A DNA stretch of 64,000 nt from Paenibacillus psychroresistens (GCF_009728935.1 NZ_CP034235.1:7651501-7715500), one strand, 5' to 3'; positions 52,222 to 60,877 are shown, counted from the stretch's first letter. Notes: generated from the letters alone by a model not told the origin. Numbers and translations are program-made.

Positions 52222-53094
52222 ATGGATTTGCTTAAGAACATGAATGGAGCGATAAAGTACATCGAGGAAAACCTTACGAACGAGATTGATTTTAAAGAAG
52301 TTACCAAACTGGCTCTATGCTCGGAATACCATTTCACAAGAATGTTCTCCTTTCTTGCAGGCATTTCGCTCTCGGAATACATTCGCCGCAGACGCCTTAC
52401 GCTTGCAGCATTTGAGCTTAATGACAGCAGCATAAAGGTCATTGATATTGCGATTAAATACAGATATAGCTCATCCGATTCTTTTGCGAGAGCTTTTCAG
52501 AATTTACATGGTATAACACCATCAGACGCCAGAAATAATGGCCATTCACTTAAAGCTTATCCACCAATGACTTTTCAGTTATCCATTAAAGGAGGCATTG
52601 AAATGAACTATCGTATTGAAGAGAAAGCGGCATTTCGAATTGTGGGTATTAAGAAAAGAGTTCCGATTATTTTTAACGGGGTTAATCCAGAGATTGCCGC
52701 TATGTGGCAAAGCTTAGATGGTGAAATAATCCTTACCCTCAAAAATCTTTCTAATGTCGAGCCCATTGGACTAATTAGTGCATCCACAAACTTTTCTGAG
52801 AATAGGATGGAGGAAAAAGGGGAGCTTGATCACTTTATTGGCGCAGCAACAACTAAAGAATGTCCCGATAATCTGACGCAGCTTGATGTCCCTGCATCTG
52901 CATGGGCTGTATTCACGGCAATTGGACCTTTTCCCGAGACGCTGCAAAATGTATGGGGGCGGATTTATTCCGAATGGTTTCCAACCTCCAGCTATGAACA
53001 GATTAAAGGTCCGGAAATCCTCTGGAACGCAGATAAAGATACGACCTCACCTACTTTTAAAAGTGAAATTTGGATCCCGATTTTGAAAAAATAA
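52222..53094 (+). CDS. AraC family regulator with GyrI-like effector domain
   Basis: 290 residues. Two AraC helix-turn-helices occupy 1-105 (IDFKEVTKLALCSEYHFTRMF and IKVIDIAIKYRYSSSDSFARAF) and a GyrI-like/SOUL small-molecule domain covers 125-290 (YRIEEKAAFRIVGIKKRVP ... PASAWAVFTAIGPFPETLQNVW). This is the Rob/BmrR-like arrangement, in which the C-terminal domain binds amphipathic compounds and the N-terminal domain activates transcription. AAGGAGG precedes the ATG. Targets are unknown. Confidence 0.93.
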   Translation: MDLLKNMNGAIKYIEENLTNEIDFKEVTKLALCSEYHFTRMFSFLAGISLSEYIRRRRLTLAAFELNDSSIKVIDIAIKYRYSSSDSFARAFQNLHGITPSDARNNGHSLKAYPPMTFQLSIKGGIEMNYRIEEKAAFRIVGIKKRVPIIFNGVNPEIAAMWQSLDGEIILTLKNLSNVEPIGLISASTNFSENRMEEKGELDHFIGAATTKECPDNLTQLDVPASAWAVFTAIGPFPETLQNVWGRIYSEWFPTSSYEQIKGPEILWNADKDTTSPTFKSEIWIPILKK

Positions 53095-53110
53095 GTTTAT
53101 CTTAAAAGTT

Positions 53111-53156
53111 AAAAACGCCCTCCTTCTCATTAAAGAGAAGCGAGGGCGTTTTAATT
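53111..53156. terminator. bidirectional terminator
   Basis: AAAACGCCCTC-TTCTC, ATTAAA loop, GAGAAG-GAGGGCGTTTTAATTT. It lies between the AraC-type gene and the converging PadR gene. Confidence 0.9.
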
Positions 53157-53170
53157 TAGAGCGCAGATGA

Positions 53171-53710
53171 TTACTTTTTGATCTGACTTTTCACCCAGCG
53201 GCACCATTCGAGGTTAACCTCTGCATTCATAATCGCTTTTTTGAGAATGATATAAAGGCCAAACTGTGGGGAATGAAAGTCAATCTCGGCAATGCCACCA
53301 TCTATTTTGGGGATCAACTCACAATAATTCTTATACTTCGCCAGTCTATTCGCATACATCTGCTCTTGTTCATCGAATAAGGTTTGAATTACGTCCACAT
53401 CGACAATACTGATGCAGTAAGCCTTGAGCATCATTTCATCTCTAGTAACTGGTTCGGCTGAAGATTCAGCCATCCATTGCTTGAGTTCATTCAAGCCTTT
53501 TTCTGTAATGGAGTAGATTTTCTTATCAGGCTTATCTGATTGAGCTACATCTTCAAAAAGCACCAAGCCTTCTTTCACAAGTGCCGCTAGTAAAGGGTAG
53601 ATTTGACTGTGCTTAGCTTGCCAAAACGGCTGAATTTTTAACATTAGTTCATAGCCCGTATAATTATGTGTTGCCAGGATGCAAAGCAATCCAAAAGATA
53701 ACGTATTCAC
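53171..53710 (-). CDS. PadR family transcriptional repressor
   Basis: 179 residues. The winged helix 1-90 has LCILATHNYTGYELMLKI and HSQIYPLLAALVKEGLV with the wing DKKIYSITEKGLNELKQW. The C-terminal coiled-coil half (95-175) is the PadR dimerisation region (Vir_C type). It is divergent from the MFS exporter gene, and a perfect PadR-type box lies between them, so it very likely represses that exporter until an inducer binds. Confidence 0.92.
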   Translation of the reverse strand: MNTLSFGLLCILATHNYTGYELMLKIQPFWQAKHSQIYPLLAALVKEGLVLFEDVAQSDKPDKKIYSITEKGLNELKQWMAESSAEPVTRDEMMLKAYCISIVDVDVIQTLFDEQEQMYANRLAKYKNYCELIPKIDGGIAEIDFHSPQFGLYIILKKAIMNAEVNLEWCRWVKSQIKK

Positions 53711-53766
53711 TCTAAACCCCCTCTAATTCAAATAAATTCTTCAGACTTATTAAGGTTATGTAATTG

Positions 53767-53796
53767 TTGACATATCTATTTAAGGCATAGTATGAT
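53767..53796 (+). promoter_or_regulatory. promoter of the MFS exporter gene
   Basis: TTGACA (53767-53772), 18-bp spacer, TATGAT (53791-53796). The PadR-type box begins 14 bp after the -10. Confidence 0.7.
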
Positions 53797-53809
53797 CATT
53801 TCACGTCTA

Positions 53810-53833
53810 TTATATGTAATTACATACATATAA
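53810..53833. promoter_or_regulatory. PadR-type operator
   Basis: TTATATGT-N8-ACATATAA, a perfect 24-bp inverted repeat containing the ATGT-N8-ACAT consensus of PadR regulators. It covers the transcription start region of the exporter gene, 100 bp from the padR start. Confidence 0.85.
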
Positions 53834-53876
53834 TCAATTCAAACATAGACAAGGCTATAATTTTAGGGAGGTTTAC

Positions 53877-55337
53877 ATGAGCACAGCAGTTGATATGAAG
53901 AATATTCGTTTTTGGCCTGTTATGACCGCGATTTTTTTCGGGTCTTTTTTAACCATCTTGAGCATCAGTATGATTAACATCGCTTTGCCTGCACTTATTG
54001 ACGATTTTCATTCCAGTCTGAGTACCATCCAATGGACTTTAACTGGTTTTATGTTATCTTTGGGAACGATCGCCCCACTCACTGGATATTTAGGTGATAA
54101 ATTTGGTTACAAGCGAGTTTACTTGTTTGCCATCATCGGGTTTACCGTATTCTCCTTACTTTGCGGCTTTGCTTGGAGTGCGACATCACTCATTGTTTTC
54201 CGAATTATTCAGGGTATGTTCAGTGGTCTTGTACTGCCTGCTACCATGACGATTATTTTTCAAGTTATTCCCCGCGCGAAGCAGCCTATGGCTATTAGTT
54301 TGTGGGCTTTATCCGCTATGCTTGCACCGGCTTTTGGCCCGACGATCAGCGGCTGGTTAATTCAATATTACAGCTGGAAATGGTTATTTTTCATCAATGT
54401 TCCGATTGGTTTGCTCGCTATTGTGCTGATTATTTTCATGATACCTCATTATCGTCTCAGTGTCGCGAAATCGCTTGATGTTCTTGGATTAGTTACCGTT
54501 ATCCTCAGCAGTGCATCTTTATTAGTGGCTCTGAGTCAGGGGCATTCATGGGGCTGGACCTCTTTGAGGGTCTTGGGATTGTTCGCCTTCGGTTTATTGA
54601 TGTTAGCGATTTTTATCGTTCGTGAGCTTCGAGCAGACGAGCCTTTATTGAATTTAAAAGTATTCAAAAACATCAGGTTCACCCTTAGTTTAATTACAAC
54701 AACTATTGTGACGATTAGTTTATATTCAGGGACATTCTTAACTCCGTTATTCCTTCAAACTGTCCAGCATGTAACTCCGTTGGATACCGGAATTATTCTG
54801 CTTCCCGCTTCCCTGGCAATGGCTGTTGCCATGCCGCTTATTGGTAAGCTTTATACCAAGCTTGGGCCGCGTGCGCTTTCCGTACCTGGGATTCTCTTAA
54901 TTGTCATTGGCACGCTTGCGGTTAGTTGGTTAAGCACCAGTACCTCTCACCTTTATATCATTTTTTGGATGACGATTCGTAATATTGGCGTTGCGTTAAC
55001 AATGATGCCATCCAGCAACGCAGGCATGGAAGAGATTCCTGCTGTACTGTCTGGTCATGCTTCTGCTATCACTAACTGGGTGCGTAACGTTTTTGGTTCT
55101 TTTGCCATCGCCTTATTCTCCACTTTACTTGCGTCACATATCCCCACTCATGCTGCTACTCTAGCTGCAGAGGGTGCTGGAAATGAACAAACGATTACCT
55201 TGCTTGCCTATACAATGAGTGTGAATGATGTCTATTTATTAGCAACCTTTATAGCATTGATCGCTTTGCCATTCACTTGGATGGTTAAAAAGCATAAGCC
55301 TAAAGAAGCTTTAGTTCCTGCTGAAGTTGTAGCTTAA
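53877..55337 (+). CDS. DHA2 family (14-TM) multidrug MFS exporter
   Basis: 486 residues with about fourteen membrane helices. The loop GDKFGYKRVYLFAIIGF is motif A, and the antiporter motif C is seen as LSAMLAPAFGPTISGWLI followed by WKWLFFINVPIGL, as in EmrB/QacA/LmrB-type proton-coupled drug exporters. Control by the divergent PadR protein through 53810-53833 supports an induced detoxification role. Substrates unknown. Confidence 0.93.
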   Translation: MSTAVDMKNIRFWPVMTAIFFGSFLTILSISMINIALPALIDDFHSSLSTIQWTLTGFMLSLGTIAPLTGYLGDKFGYKRVYLFAIIGFTVFSLLCGFAWSATSLIVFRIIQGMFSGLVLPATMTIIFQVIPRAKQPMAISLWALSAMLAPAFGPTISGWLIQYYSWKWLFFINVPIGLLAIVLIIFMIPHYRLSVAKSLDVLGLVTVILSSASLLVALSQGHSWGWTSLRVLGLFAFGLLMLAIFIVRELRADEPLLNLKVFKNIRFTLSLITTTIVTISLYSGTFLTPLFLQTVQHVTPLDTGIILLPASLAMAVAMPLIGKLYTKLGPRALSVPGILLIVIGTLAVSWLSTSTSHLYIIFWMTIRNIGVALTMMPSSNAGMEEIPAVLSGHASAITNWVRNVFGSFAIALFSTLLASHIPTHAATLAAEGAGNEQTITLLAYTMSVNDVYLLATFIALIALPFTWMVKKHKPKEALVPAEVVA

Positions 55338-55370
55338 TCCAGAAACACTCGAAATGGAGCTGCTCGTACA

Positions 55371-55832
55371 ATGAGTAAAGCAAATGAGGTTATGGTTTCA
55401 AAAGTAATTACAGTCGCTGAAAATGCGTTGGTGCTTGATGTTTTGAAGCACTTTATTACACATCGGATCAGCGGACTTCCTGTAGTTAACTCGGCAAATG
55501 AGGTTGTTGGATTCATTAGTGATGGGGATTTGTTAAAAAGCATCGGTCATCATAAACCAATGATGATTGATGCCATATCTGTTGCCTATTCGGGAATTTG
55601 GTACGATCAAGAAGGTATCGAGGATAAAATAAAAGAGCTGCTGCAGCTAAATGTACTAGAGCTCGCAACACGTAAAGTCATCAGTGTTGATTATGATGCC
55701 GAAATTGGCGATGTATCCGAAATTCTGGGTCAAAAGAAAATTAAAAAAGTACCTGTTCTCCAAGATGGCAAACTTGTTGGTATTATTAGTCGCGGCGATC
55801 TCCTGCGGTTTGTAGGTTCACGGTTTTTGTAG
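55371..55832 (+). CDS. paired-CBS-domain protein
   Basis: 153 residues made of two CBS motifs: VMVSKVITVAENALVLDVLKHF ... GLPVVNSANEVVGFISDGDLL and ATRKVISVDYDAEIGDVSEIL ... KVPVLQDGKLVGIISRGDLLRF. Such pairs bind adenine nucleotides and act as energy sensors for partners. It follows the MFS gene by 33 bases on the same strand and may be read through from it. No partner protein is adjacent. Confidence 0.9.
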   Translation: MSKANEVMVSKVITVAENALVLDVLKHFITHRISGLPVVNSANEVVGFISDGDLLKSIGHHKPMMIDAISVAYSGIWYDQEGIEDKIKELLQLNVLELATRKVISVDYDAEIGDVSEILGQKKIKKVPVLQDGKLVGIISRGDLLRFVGSRFL

Positions 55833-55872
55833 AGTTTATATAAGTAAGGTTCATATAAGTAGGGCAAGAAGT

Positions 55873-55900
55873 GAGACCATCCTCTTGGGGATGGTCTCTT
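55873..55900 (+). terminator. terminator-like hairpin after the CBS gene
   Basis: GAGACCATCC-N6-GGATGGTCTC, perfect 10-bp stem followed by TTGGTTTG, a weak T tract. Confidence 0.65.
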
Positions 55901-55921
55901 GGTTTGTTATAGTCATTTGGC

Positions 55922-55995
55922 GAAATGAGGTGCATTTCTGCACCTTGTTTGAGTGATCTGAGTGAGATCAGCGAAATGAGGCACTTCTGCACCTT
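55922..55995. repeat. two 51-bp hairpin-repeat units, left of the insertion
   Basis: Units begin at 55922 and 55973; the second is cut at about 55995, where an inserted element begins. Sequence matches the main array to the right (stem AGGTGCA-TTTC-TGCACCT). Confidence 0.85.
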
Positions 55996-56368
55996 CAGGC
56001 TATTGAGAAAGTTACTTTTTAGGGATGATGATTCCTACCCTTCAGATGATTTAGCTGGATTTTCTCATGTTAATAAATGGATTCAGATAGGTTTTTGCGA
56101 TTTAGATGGATTTCCTCCTGATAATTCAGCGAAAATGGCCTTGAAACAGCTAAAGGCACTTTTTACATGGAGCTTTTCCAGTTATTCACTGAATATGCTC
56201 GAATAATGCAATATTAACGGGATGTTTTCCAGTTAGAGCAACAAAAATGAGCTATAATTCACAAAATATCTTGGGAGAATGGATTTTGTTAAAGTAATAA
56301 GTAACTTAGGTGCAAGGAGTCTATGTTTTTAAGGTTCCCGCTGAAGTAAAGACTTTCTCAACAGTCTG
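55996..56368. mobile_element. MITE-like non-coding insertion with 17-bp inverted ends
   Basis: The ends CAGGCTATTGAGAAAGT (55996-56012) and ACTTTCTCAACAGTCTG (56352-56368) are inverted copies matching at 15 of 17. Left and right flanks (TTCTGCACCTT and TTCTGCCCAT) are parts of the same repeat unit, resembling a worn target duplication. The interior (about 340 bp) has no credible gene; it carries degenerate copies of GATTTAG-TGGATTT-CTC and TTTTCCAGTTA. The ends recall those of IS1182-type elements from memory only. Confidence 0.55.
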
Positions 56369-57202
56369 ATTTCTGCCCATGTTTGAGTGACCTGAGTGGA
56401 ATCAGCGAAATGAGGCGCATTTCTGCACCTTGTTTGAGTAATCTGAGCGGAGTCAGCGAAATGAGGTGCATTTCTGCACCTTGTTTGAGTGATCTGAGCG
56501 AGATCTGCGAAATGAGGTGCATTTCTGCACCTTGTTTGAGCGATCTGAGCGAGATCTGCGAAATGAGGTGCGCTTCTGCACCTTGTTTGAGTAATCTGAG
56601 CGAGATCTGCGAAATGAGGTGCATTTCTGCACCTTGTTTGAGCGATCTGAGCGGAGTCAGCGAAATGAGGTGCAGAAATGCACCTTGTTTGAGTGATCTG
56701 AGTGGAATCAGCGAAATGAGGTGCAGAAATGCACCTTGTTTGAGTGATCTGAGTGGAGTCAGCCAAATGAGGTGCATTTCTGCACCTTGTTCGAGTAATC
56801 TGAGCGAGATCAGCGAAATGAGGTGTATTTCTGCACCTTGTTCGAGTCATCTGAGTGGGATCAGCGAAATGAGGTGCATTTCTGCACCTTGTTTGAGTGA
56901 TCTGGGCGGAATCAGCGAAATGAGGTGCATTTCTGCACCTTGTTTGAGTGATCTGGGCGGAATCAGCGAAATGAGGTGCACTTCTGCACCTTGTTTGAGT
57001 GATCTGAGTGGAATCAGTGAAATGAGGTGCATTTCTGCACCTTGTTTGAGTGATCTGGGCGGAATCAGCGAAATGAGGTGCATTTCTACACCTTGTTTGG
57101 AGTGATCTGAGTGGAATCCATGAAATGAGGTGCACTTCTGCACCTTGTTTGAGTGATCTGAGTGGAATCAGTGAAATGAGGTGCACTTCTGCACCTTGTT
57201 TA
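56369..57202. repeat. 51-bp tandem hairpin array (16 units)
   Basis: Units start at 56407, 56458, 56509, 56560, 56611, 56662, 56713, 56764, 56815, 56866, 56917, 56968, 57019, 57070, 57122 and 57173; all steps are 51 bp except one of 52. A partial unit fills 56369-56406. Each unit has the hairpin AGGTGCA-TTTC-TGCACCT and a second weaker GATCT/AGATC or GAT/ATC pair. Units at 56662 and 56713 carry the loop as GAAA, the reverse complement. It lies between converging genes. Long open frames across it are a by-product of the period being divisible by three. Confidence 0.95.
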
Positions 57203-57234
57203 CTCGTTCTCTGCCTCATCCCTATATCTACACC

Positions 57235-58311
57235 CTACTGATAATAAAAATTAGGGGAGAGTATTGTATCATCATAAGATCTATGAAAAATAGGCGTAGT
57301 TGCGGGAGAGAGCGGCGAAATTAACCAGGACCATCTCCCCGTTAGCTCCCGATTGCTATTCTGCTCATTCTTCTCAAACCGCATGAATTGCTCTGCAGCT
57401 GTATGGTGATCAATGATCATTACACCTTGGTCTTTGTAGGAATGCAAGACGGCTATATTAAGCTCGACTAGAGCTTTATCTTGCCAAAGCGAGGCTGCTT
57501 TTCGGGTATCCAGTCCCATCACTGCCGCCACTTCAGGCAGCATATTATAACGCCCAGTATCCGATAAATTACGAGCCCCAATTTCCGTCCCCACATACCA
57601 ACCATTAAAAGGTGCCGCTGTATATTTAATCCCGCCAATCTCAAGCAGCATATTCGAAACAATCGGCACTCCGTACCATTTCAAATCCAACTCCGCAAAT
57701 GCGGGTATATCGGGATGCACAATGTTTACTTCCTTCACAATATGGGGAGGGATTTCAAACAGCTGCGGCGCTTTATCACCAATTTGGATAACTAGTGGCA
57801 GAATATCAAACCTCGTATTTTTACCGCTCCATCCCAACTCAAGGCATTTTTTAGTCAATGCAACCCTGAGTGGATCACCCATAATACCCTCTTCCGTTTC
57901 ATAGCCTGCGTAGCTCAACAATTGATCATTCCAAATCATAACTTGATCAACCGCATCGATGGCAGGCTTAAACACAGTAACAGATGAACGAATTTTGCCG
58001 CCATTGGTTGCCAGCTCGATATGGCTAAACAAGGCTTCGGCAATCCGCTCTTCCTCATCTAAGCTGCGCATATCATAGACTTCAAGCATATCCCAGAACA
58101 AACGGCCGATACATTTATTGCTGTTGCGCCAAGCCATTTTCGCGCCATGCTTCAGCTCTTCATAGGTATGCTCATAGGTTCCTTTTTCAGCAACTGCTTG
58201 TCTAATTTCTTGCAGCCTATTCTCGACATCTATGTAGCTTTTGCCTAATTCACCATAACTAATTCGGATAAACTTCTCCGCTTCCTCTAAAACCCATTGA
58301 TTTCCAATCAT
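57235..58311 (-). CDS. nos: bacterial nitric oxide synthase (oxygenase only)
   Basis: 358 residues from ATG 58311 (GGAGG upstream), the normal length of Bacillota NOS. Heme-ligand Cys67 lies in WRNSNKCIGRLFW and the arginine-binding Glu243 in NGWYVGTEIGARN. It oxidises L-arginine to citrulline and NO, using an unlinked flavodoxin-type reductase because no reductase domain is attached. NO made this way protects related bacteria from oxidative stress and some antibiotics. It is monocistronic, divergent from the Lrp-type gene, and its 3' end abuts the hairpin array, which may help end its transcript. Confidence 0.96.
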   Translation of the reverse strand: MIGNQWVLEEAEKFIRISYGELGKSYIDVENRLQEIRQAVAEKGTYEHTYEELKHGAKMAWRNSNKCIGRLFWDMLEVYDMRSLDEEERIAEALFSHIELATNGGKIRSSVTVFKPAIDAVDQVMIWNDQLLSYAGYETEEGIMGDPLRVALTKKCLELGWSGKNTRFDILPLVIQIGDKAPQLFEIPPHIVKEVNIVHPDIPAFAELDLKWYGVPIVSNMLLEIGGIKYTAAPFNGWYVGTEIGARNLSDTGRYNMLPEVAAVMGLDTRKAASLWQDKALVELNIAVLHSYKDQGVMIIDHHTAAEQFMRFEKNEQNSNRELTGRWSWLISPLSPATTPIFHRSYDDTILSPNFYYQ

Positions 58312-58468
58312 GCTGTTCCTCCGATTCTGCGCTGCAATACCTCCATTATATAAAAAGAATTTCTTAATACCAAATCGTGAATCCGTAAAAGCAAGCATAT
58401 TAAATTAATCATAAAGAAAGTATTAATCAAATAAACTGTTGAATAAGAATTAATTATAGTTTATATTC

Positions 58469-58497
58469 TTACATAAGGTAATTAAGACTAATATAAT
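58469..58497 (+). promoter_or_regulatory. promoter of the Lrp-chromate transporter operon
   Basis: TTACAT (58469-58474), 17-bp spacer, TATAAT (58492-58497), 42 bp before the Lrp-type start. Confidence 0.65.
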
Positions 58498-58538
58498 AGT
58501 TTCTATTTGAAAATAACCAATAAAAGAGGTAATCTTCG

Positions 58539-59021
58539 ATGCAGCTTAAACCAGCCACTGAAAATTCACAGAATCCAATTGATGAGATCGATCGTAAAAT
58601 CATTTCCATCCTGCATCTCAATGGCAGAACCTCTTATACTGATTTGGCCAAAGAAGTCGGACTTTCTCGGGTTGCTGTGCAAACGCGGATCAACGCTTTA
58701 ATGGAGAATGGTACAATTGAGCGTTTTGCTTGCATTGTTAATCCAGAGAAGCTCGGCATTACGGTCTCTGCTTTTTTCAATGTTGAGGTGGAGCCCAAAT
58801 ATCTGATGCAGGTTGCCGACACCTTAGCGGATGAGCCCGAAGTAACCAGCCTCTATCACATGACCGGACCCAGCAAGCTTCATATGCACGGTTTATTCAA
58901 AGGCAATCAGGAAATGGAGCTATTTCTCCAGAATAAGCTCTACACGCTTCCCGGTATTAATAGCGTCGATTGTCAGGTTCTGATAAAAAGATATAAAAGT
59001 CGCATGGGCATGCGGCTGTAG
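58539..59021 (+). CDS. chrS: Lrp/AsnC family regulator of the chromate transporter (YwrC/ChrS-like)
   Basis: 160 residues: helix-turn-helix 17-65 (IDRKIISILHLNGRTSYTDL ... SRVAVQTRINALMENGTI) and RAM ligand domain 75-155. GAGGTAATC precedes the ATG. Immediately downstream are the two halves of a CHR transporter, the same order as Bacillus subtilis ywrC-ywrB-ywrA, where the regulator represses the operon until chromate is present. The symbol is by that synteny rather than by proven function here. Confidence 0.8.
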   Translation: MQLKPATENSQNPIDEIDRKIISILHLNGRTSYTDLAKEVGLSRVAVQTRINALMENGTIERFACIVNPEKLGITVSAFFNVEVEPKYLMQVADTLADEPEVTSLYHMTGPSKLHMHGLFKGNQEMELFLQNKLYTLPGINSVDCQVLIKRYKSRMGMRL

Positions 59022-59049
59022 ACTATACCAGCATAATGGAGTGACGGCA

Positions 59050-59634
59050 ATGAAAAATGATTATTGGGATCTGAGCATGGCAATGTTCAGAACGGGAATG
59101 TTAGGTTATGGCGGGGGACCTGCTACAGTACCTTTGATTCGCTATGAGGCTGTGACTCGTTATCAATGGATGAATAATGATGAATTTGGTGAAGTGCTTG
59201 CTATAGCTAACGCCCTGCCCGGCCCAATCGCTACCAAGCTCGCTGCCTATCTAGGCTATCAGAGAAAAGGCACTATTGGCGCCATTGTTTCCGTACTGGC
59301 TCATATTATGCCCAGCTGTATTGCTATGGTGGCTTTATTCTCGCTGATTGCTTTTTTTAAATCCTCTTCGATCATTTCGGGGATGATTGCCGCAGTAGTT
59401 CCGGTCGTTTGTGTGATGCTGGGGATCATGGCTTATGAATTCGGGGAAAAGGCGATTAAAGGCTTGGGCAAAACCTTAGGCATCGTGTTTTTCGTGCTCT
59501 CTTTCCTCCTGCTGCAAATCTTGCATCTTCATCCTGCGATCGTCATTATCCTATTCCTACTGTATGGGGCGTTTCATTACAAATTACTAGCCAAGCTTGC
59601 TAAGAATAAATTGAAAAAGGGGGAAGGAGTCTAA
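59050..59634 (+). CDS. chr3N: chromate transporter, N-terminal-type half (Chr3N-like)
   Basis: 194 residues from ATG 59050 (GGAGTGA upstream; GTG 59041 is less likely). About six membrane helices with the CHR motifs MFRTGMLGYGGGPATVPLI and ANALPGPIATKLAAYLGY. Half-size CHR proteins work as pairs to expel chromate. It overlaps the second half by one base (TAATG). Confidence 0.9.
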   Translation: MKNDYWDLSMAMFRTGMLGYGGGPATVPLIRYEAVTRYQWMNNDEFGEVLAIANALPGPIATKLAAYLGYQRKGTIGAIVSVLAHIMPSCIAMVALFSLIAFFKSSSIISGMIAAVVPVVCVMLGIMAYEFGEKAIKGLGKTLGIVFFVLSFLLLQILHLHPAIVIILFLLYGAFHYKLLAKLAKNKLKKGEGV

Positions 59635-60164
59635 TGGAGTGGTTGCAGCTGCTGTATGGATTTTTCATGGCCAATGCGCTTGGCTACGGAGGCGGTCCTT
59701 CCTCTATCCCTTTAATGTATCAAGAAATCGTTCCGCATCACCATTGGCTGGATAATGCCCAATTTTCTAATATGCTGGCGCTCGGCAATGCATTACCGGG
59801 ACCGATAGCTACTAAAATCGCCGCTTATGTAGGCTATGATATCGCGGGCTGGTTCGGGTTTTTCATAGCTCTAATTGCTACAGTCCTGCCCTCTGCCGCT
59901 GCTCTAATTATTTTATTAAAAATTCTCCAGCGCTTTCGGCAATCTCAGATAGTCAAAGGGATGACCTTGCTGGTTCAGCCTGTGATAGCAATCATGATGC
60001 TGATCCTGACCTGGAACAATTCCAAAGATTCTATAGCTGCTATAAACATCCTGCAATTTCTCGGAATTGCGCTAGTCTCCCTCTGGCTAATGACCAAGAA
60101 GAAAGTACATCCTGCTTTGCTTATTGTTGCCGCTTTTGTCTATGGCGGGGTTTTCTTATCTTAA
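59634..60164 (+). CDS. chr3C: chromate transporter, C-terminal-type half (Chr3C-like)
   Basis: 176 residues with six membrane helices. It keeps the same CHR motifs (NALGYGGGPSSIPLMYQEI and GNALPGPIATKIAAYVGY), showing that the two halves are ancient duplicates. GGGGGAAGGAG precedes its ATG. Its stop codon overlaps the stop of the converging TVP38 gene by two shared bases, so no terminator separates them. Confidence 0.9.
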   Translation: MEWLQLLYGFFMANALGYGGGPSSIPLMYQEIVPHHHWLDNAQFSNMLALGNALPGPIATKIAAYVGYDIAGWFGFFIALIATVLPSAAALIILLKILQRFRQSQIVKGMTLLVQPVIAIMMLILTWNNSKDSIAAINILQFLGIALVSLWLMTKKKVHPALLIVAAFVYGGVFLS

Positions 60165-60763
60165 TCAGCTTTAACTACTGTAAAACGCTTCTCGATTTTT
60201 TTGCTGATCCATAAAGAAGCAGCTACGAATAACAGCACATAGATAATTTGAAAAGGATGCTGTCTAAACCGCGCTAAATCATAGCCAATATAGGACACGG
60301 CTAACACCATAATCGCTTTTCCAAAGCAGATCGCGATCAGAAACGACCTCAACCGCATGCGAGCCATCCCTGCTGCCATATTAATCACCACAAACGGACC
60401 AACAGGGAAAATACTTAACAGAAATACATAGCTGAAAGCATTCCTCCGTACCCACAGCATGCTCTTCTCTACCTTCGGTTTCTGCACCCACCTTACCATA
60501 TAAGGATGCTCCGCTATTTTACGGACAATTAAGAATGTCACCAAGCACCCCGTCACAATCCCAATCCAAGAATACAAAAAACCTAACCAAAGGCCATAAA
60601 CCGCCGCATTGACCCCAATAATCAACATAGTTGGCAGGGGAGGTATAAACGATTTCATAAATGTCAGAATGATCCCCGGGAAAGGACCGTATGAGCGGTA
60701 TTGCTCTAATAGATTCATTAAATTTTCTTCTGTAAAATAAGACTGAATATCGGATAAATCCAT
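60161..60763 (-). CDS. TVP38/TMEM64 (DedA-like) membrane protein
   Basis: 200 residues with about five membrane helices. The family signature is YGPFPGIILTFMKSFIPPLPTML near the N-terminus and FPVGPFVVINMAAGMARMRLRSFL in the middle, as in the SNARE-associated Golgi/VTT domain. Family members are linked to lipid carrier recycling; this member is unassigned. It converges on the chromate transporter. Confidence 0.9.
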   Translation of the reverse strand: MDLSDIQSYFTEENLMNLLEQYRSYGPFPGIILTFMKSFIPPLPTMLIIGVNAAVYGLWLGFLYSWIGIVTGCLVTFLIVRKIAEHPYMVRWVQKPKVEKSMLWVRRNAFSYVFLLSIFPVGPFVVINMAAGMARMRLRSFLIAICFGKAIMVLAVSYIGYDLARFRQHPFQIIYVLLFVAASLWISKKIEKRFTVVKAD

Positions 60764-60877
60764 AGCCTGCTTGCACCTGCTTCTATAAATGTAGTCATTA
60801 TTAAATCTATCATAATACCTAAGGCTTCCAAATGCTATAATGCTAGATAGATTGCCATATTATGAGGAGGCTCCCGC

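Noticed and set aside
55925..56206. 93-residue frame crossing the repeat and insertion
   Set aside because: It begins in the repeat unit and continues into the MITE-like segment without a ribosome site or recognisable protein features.
55919..57202. CRISPR array
   Set aside because: There are no unique spacers between repeats, the whole 51-bp unit is repeated, and no cas genes are present.
56329..57219. 296-residue minus-strand open frame of 17-residue repeats (and 240-residue plus-strand frame 56383-57105)
   Set aside because: The 51-bp period is divisible by three, so frames stay open by chance on both strands; there is no ribosome site, several overlapping frames exist, and one 1-bp insertion shifts the repeat frame.
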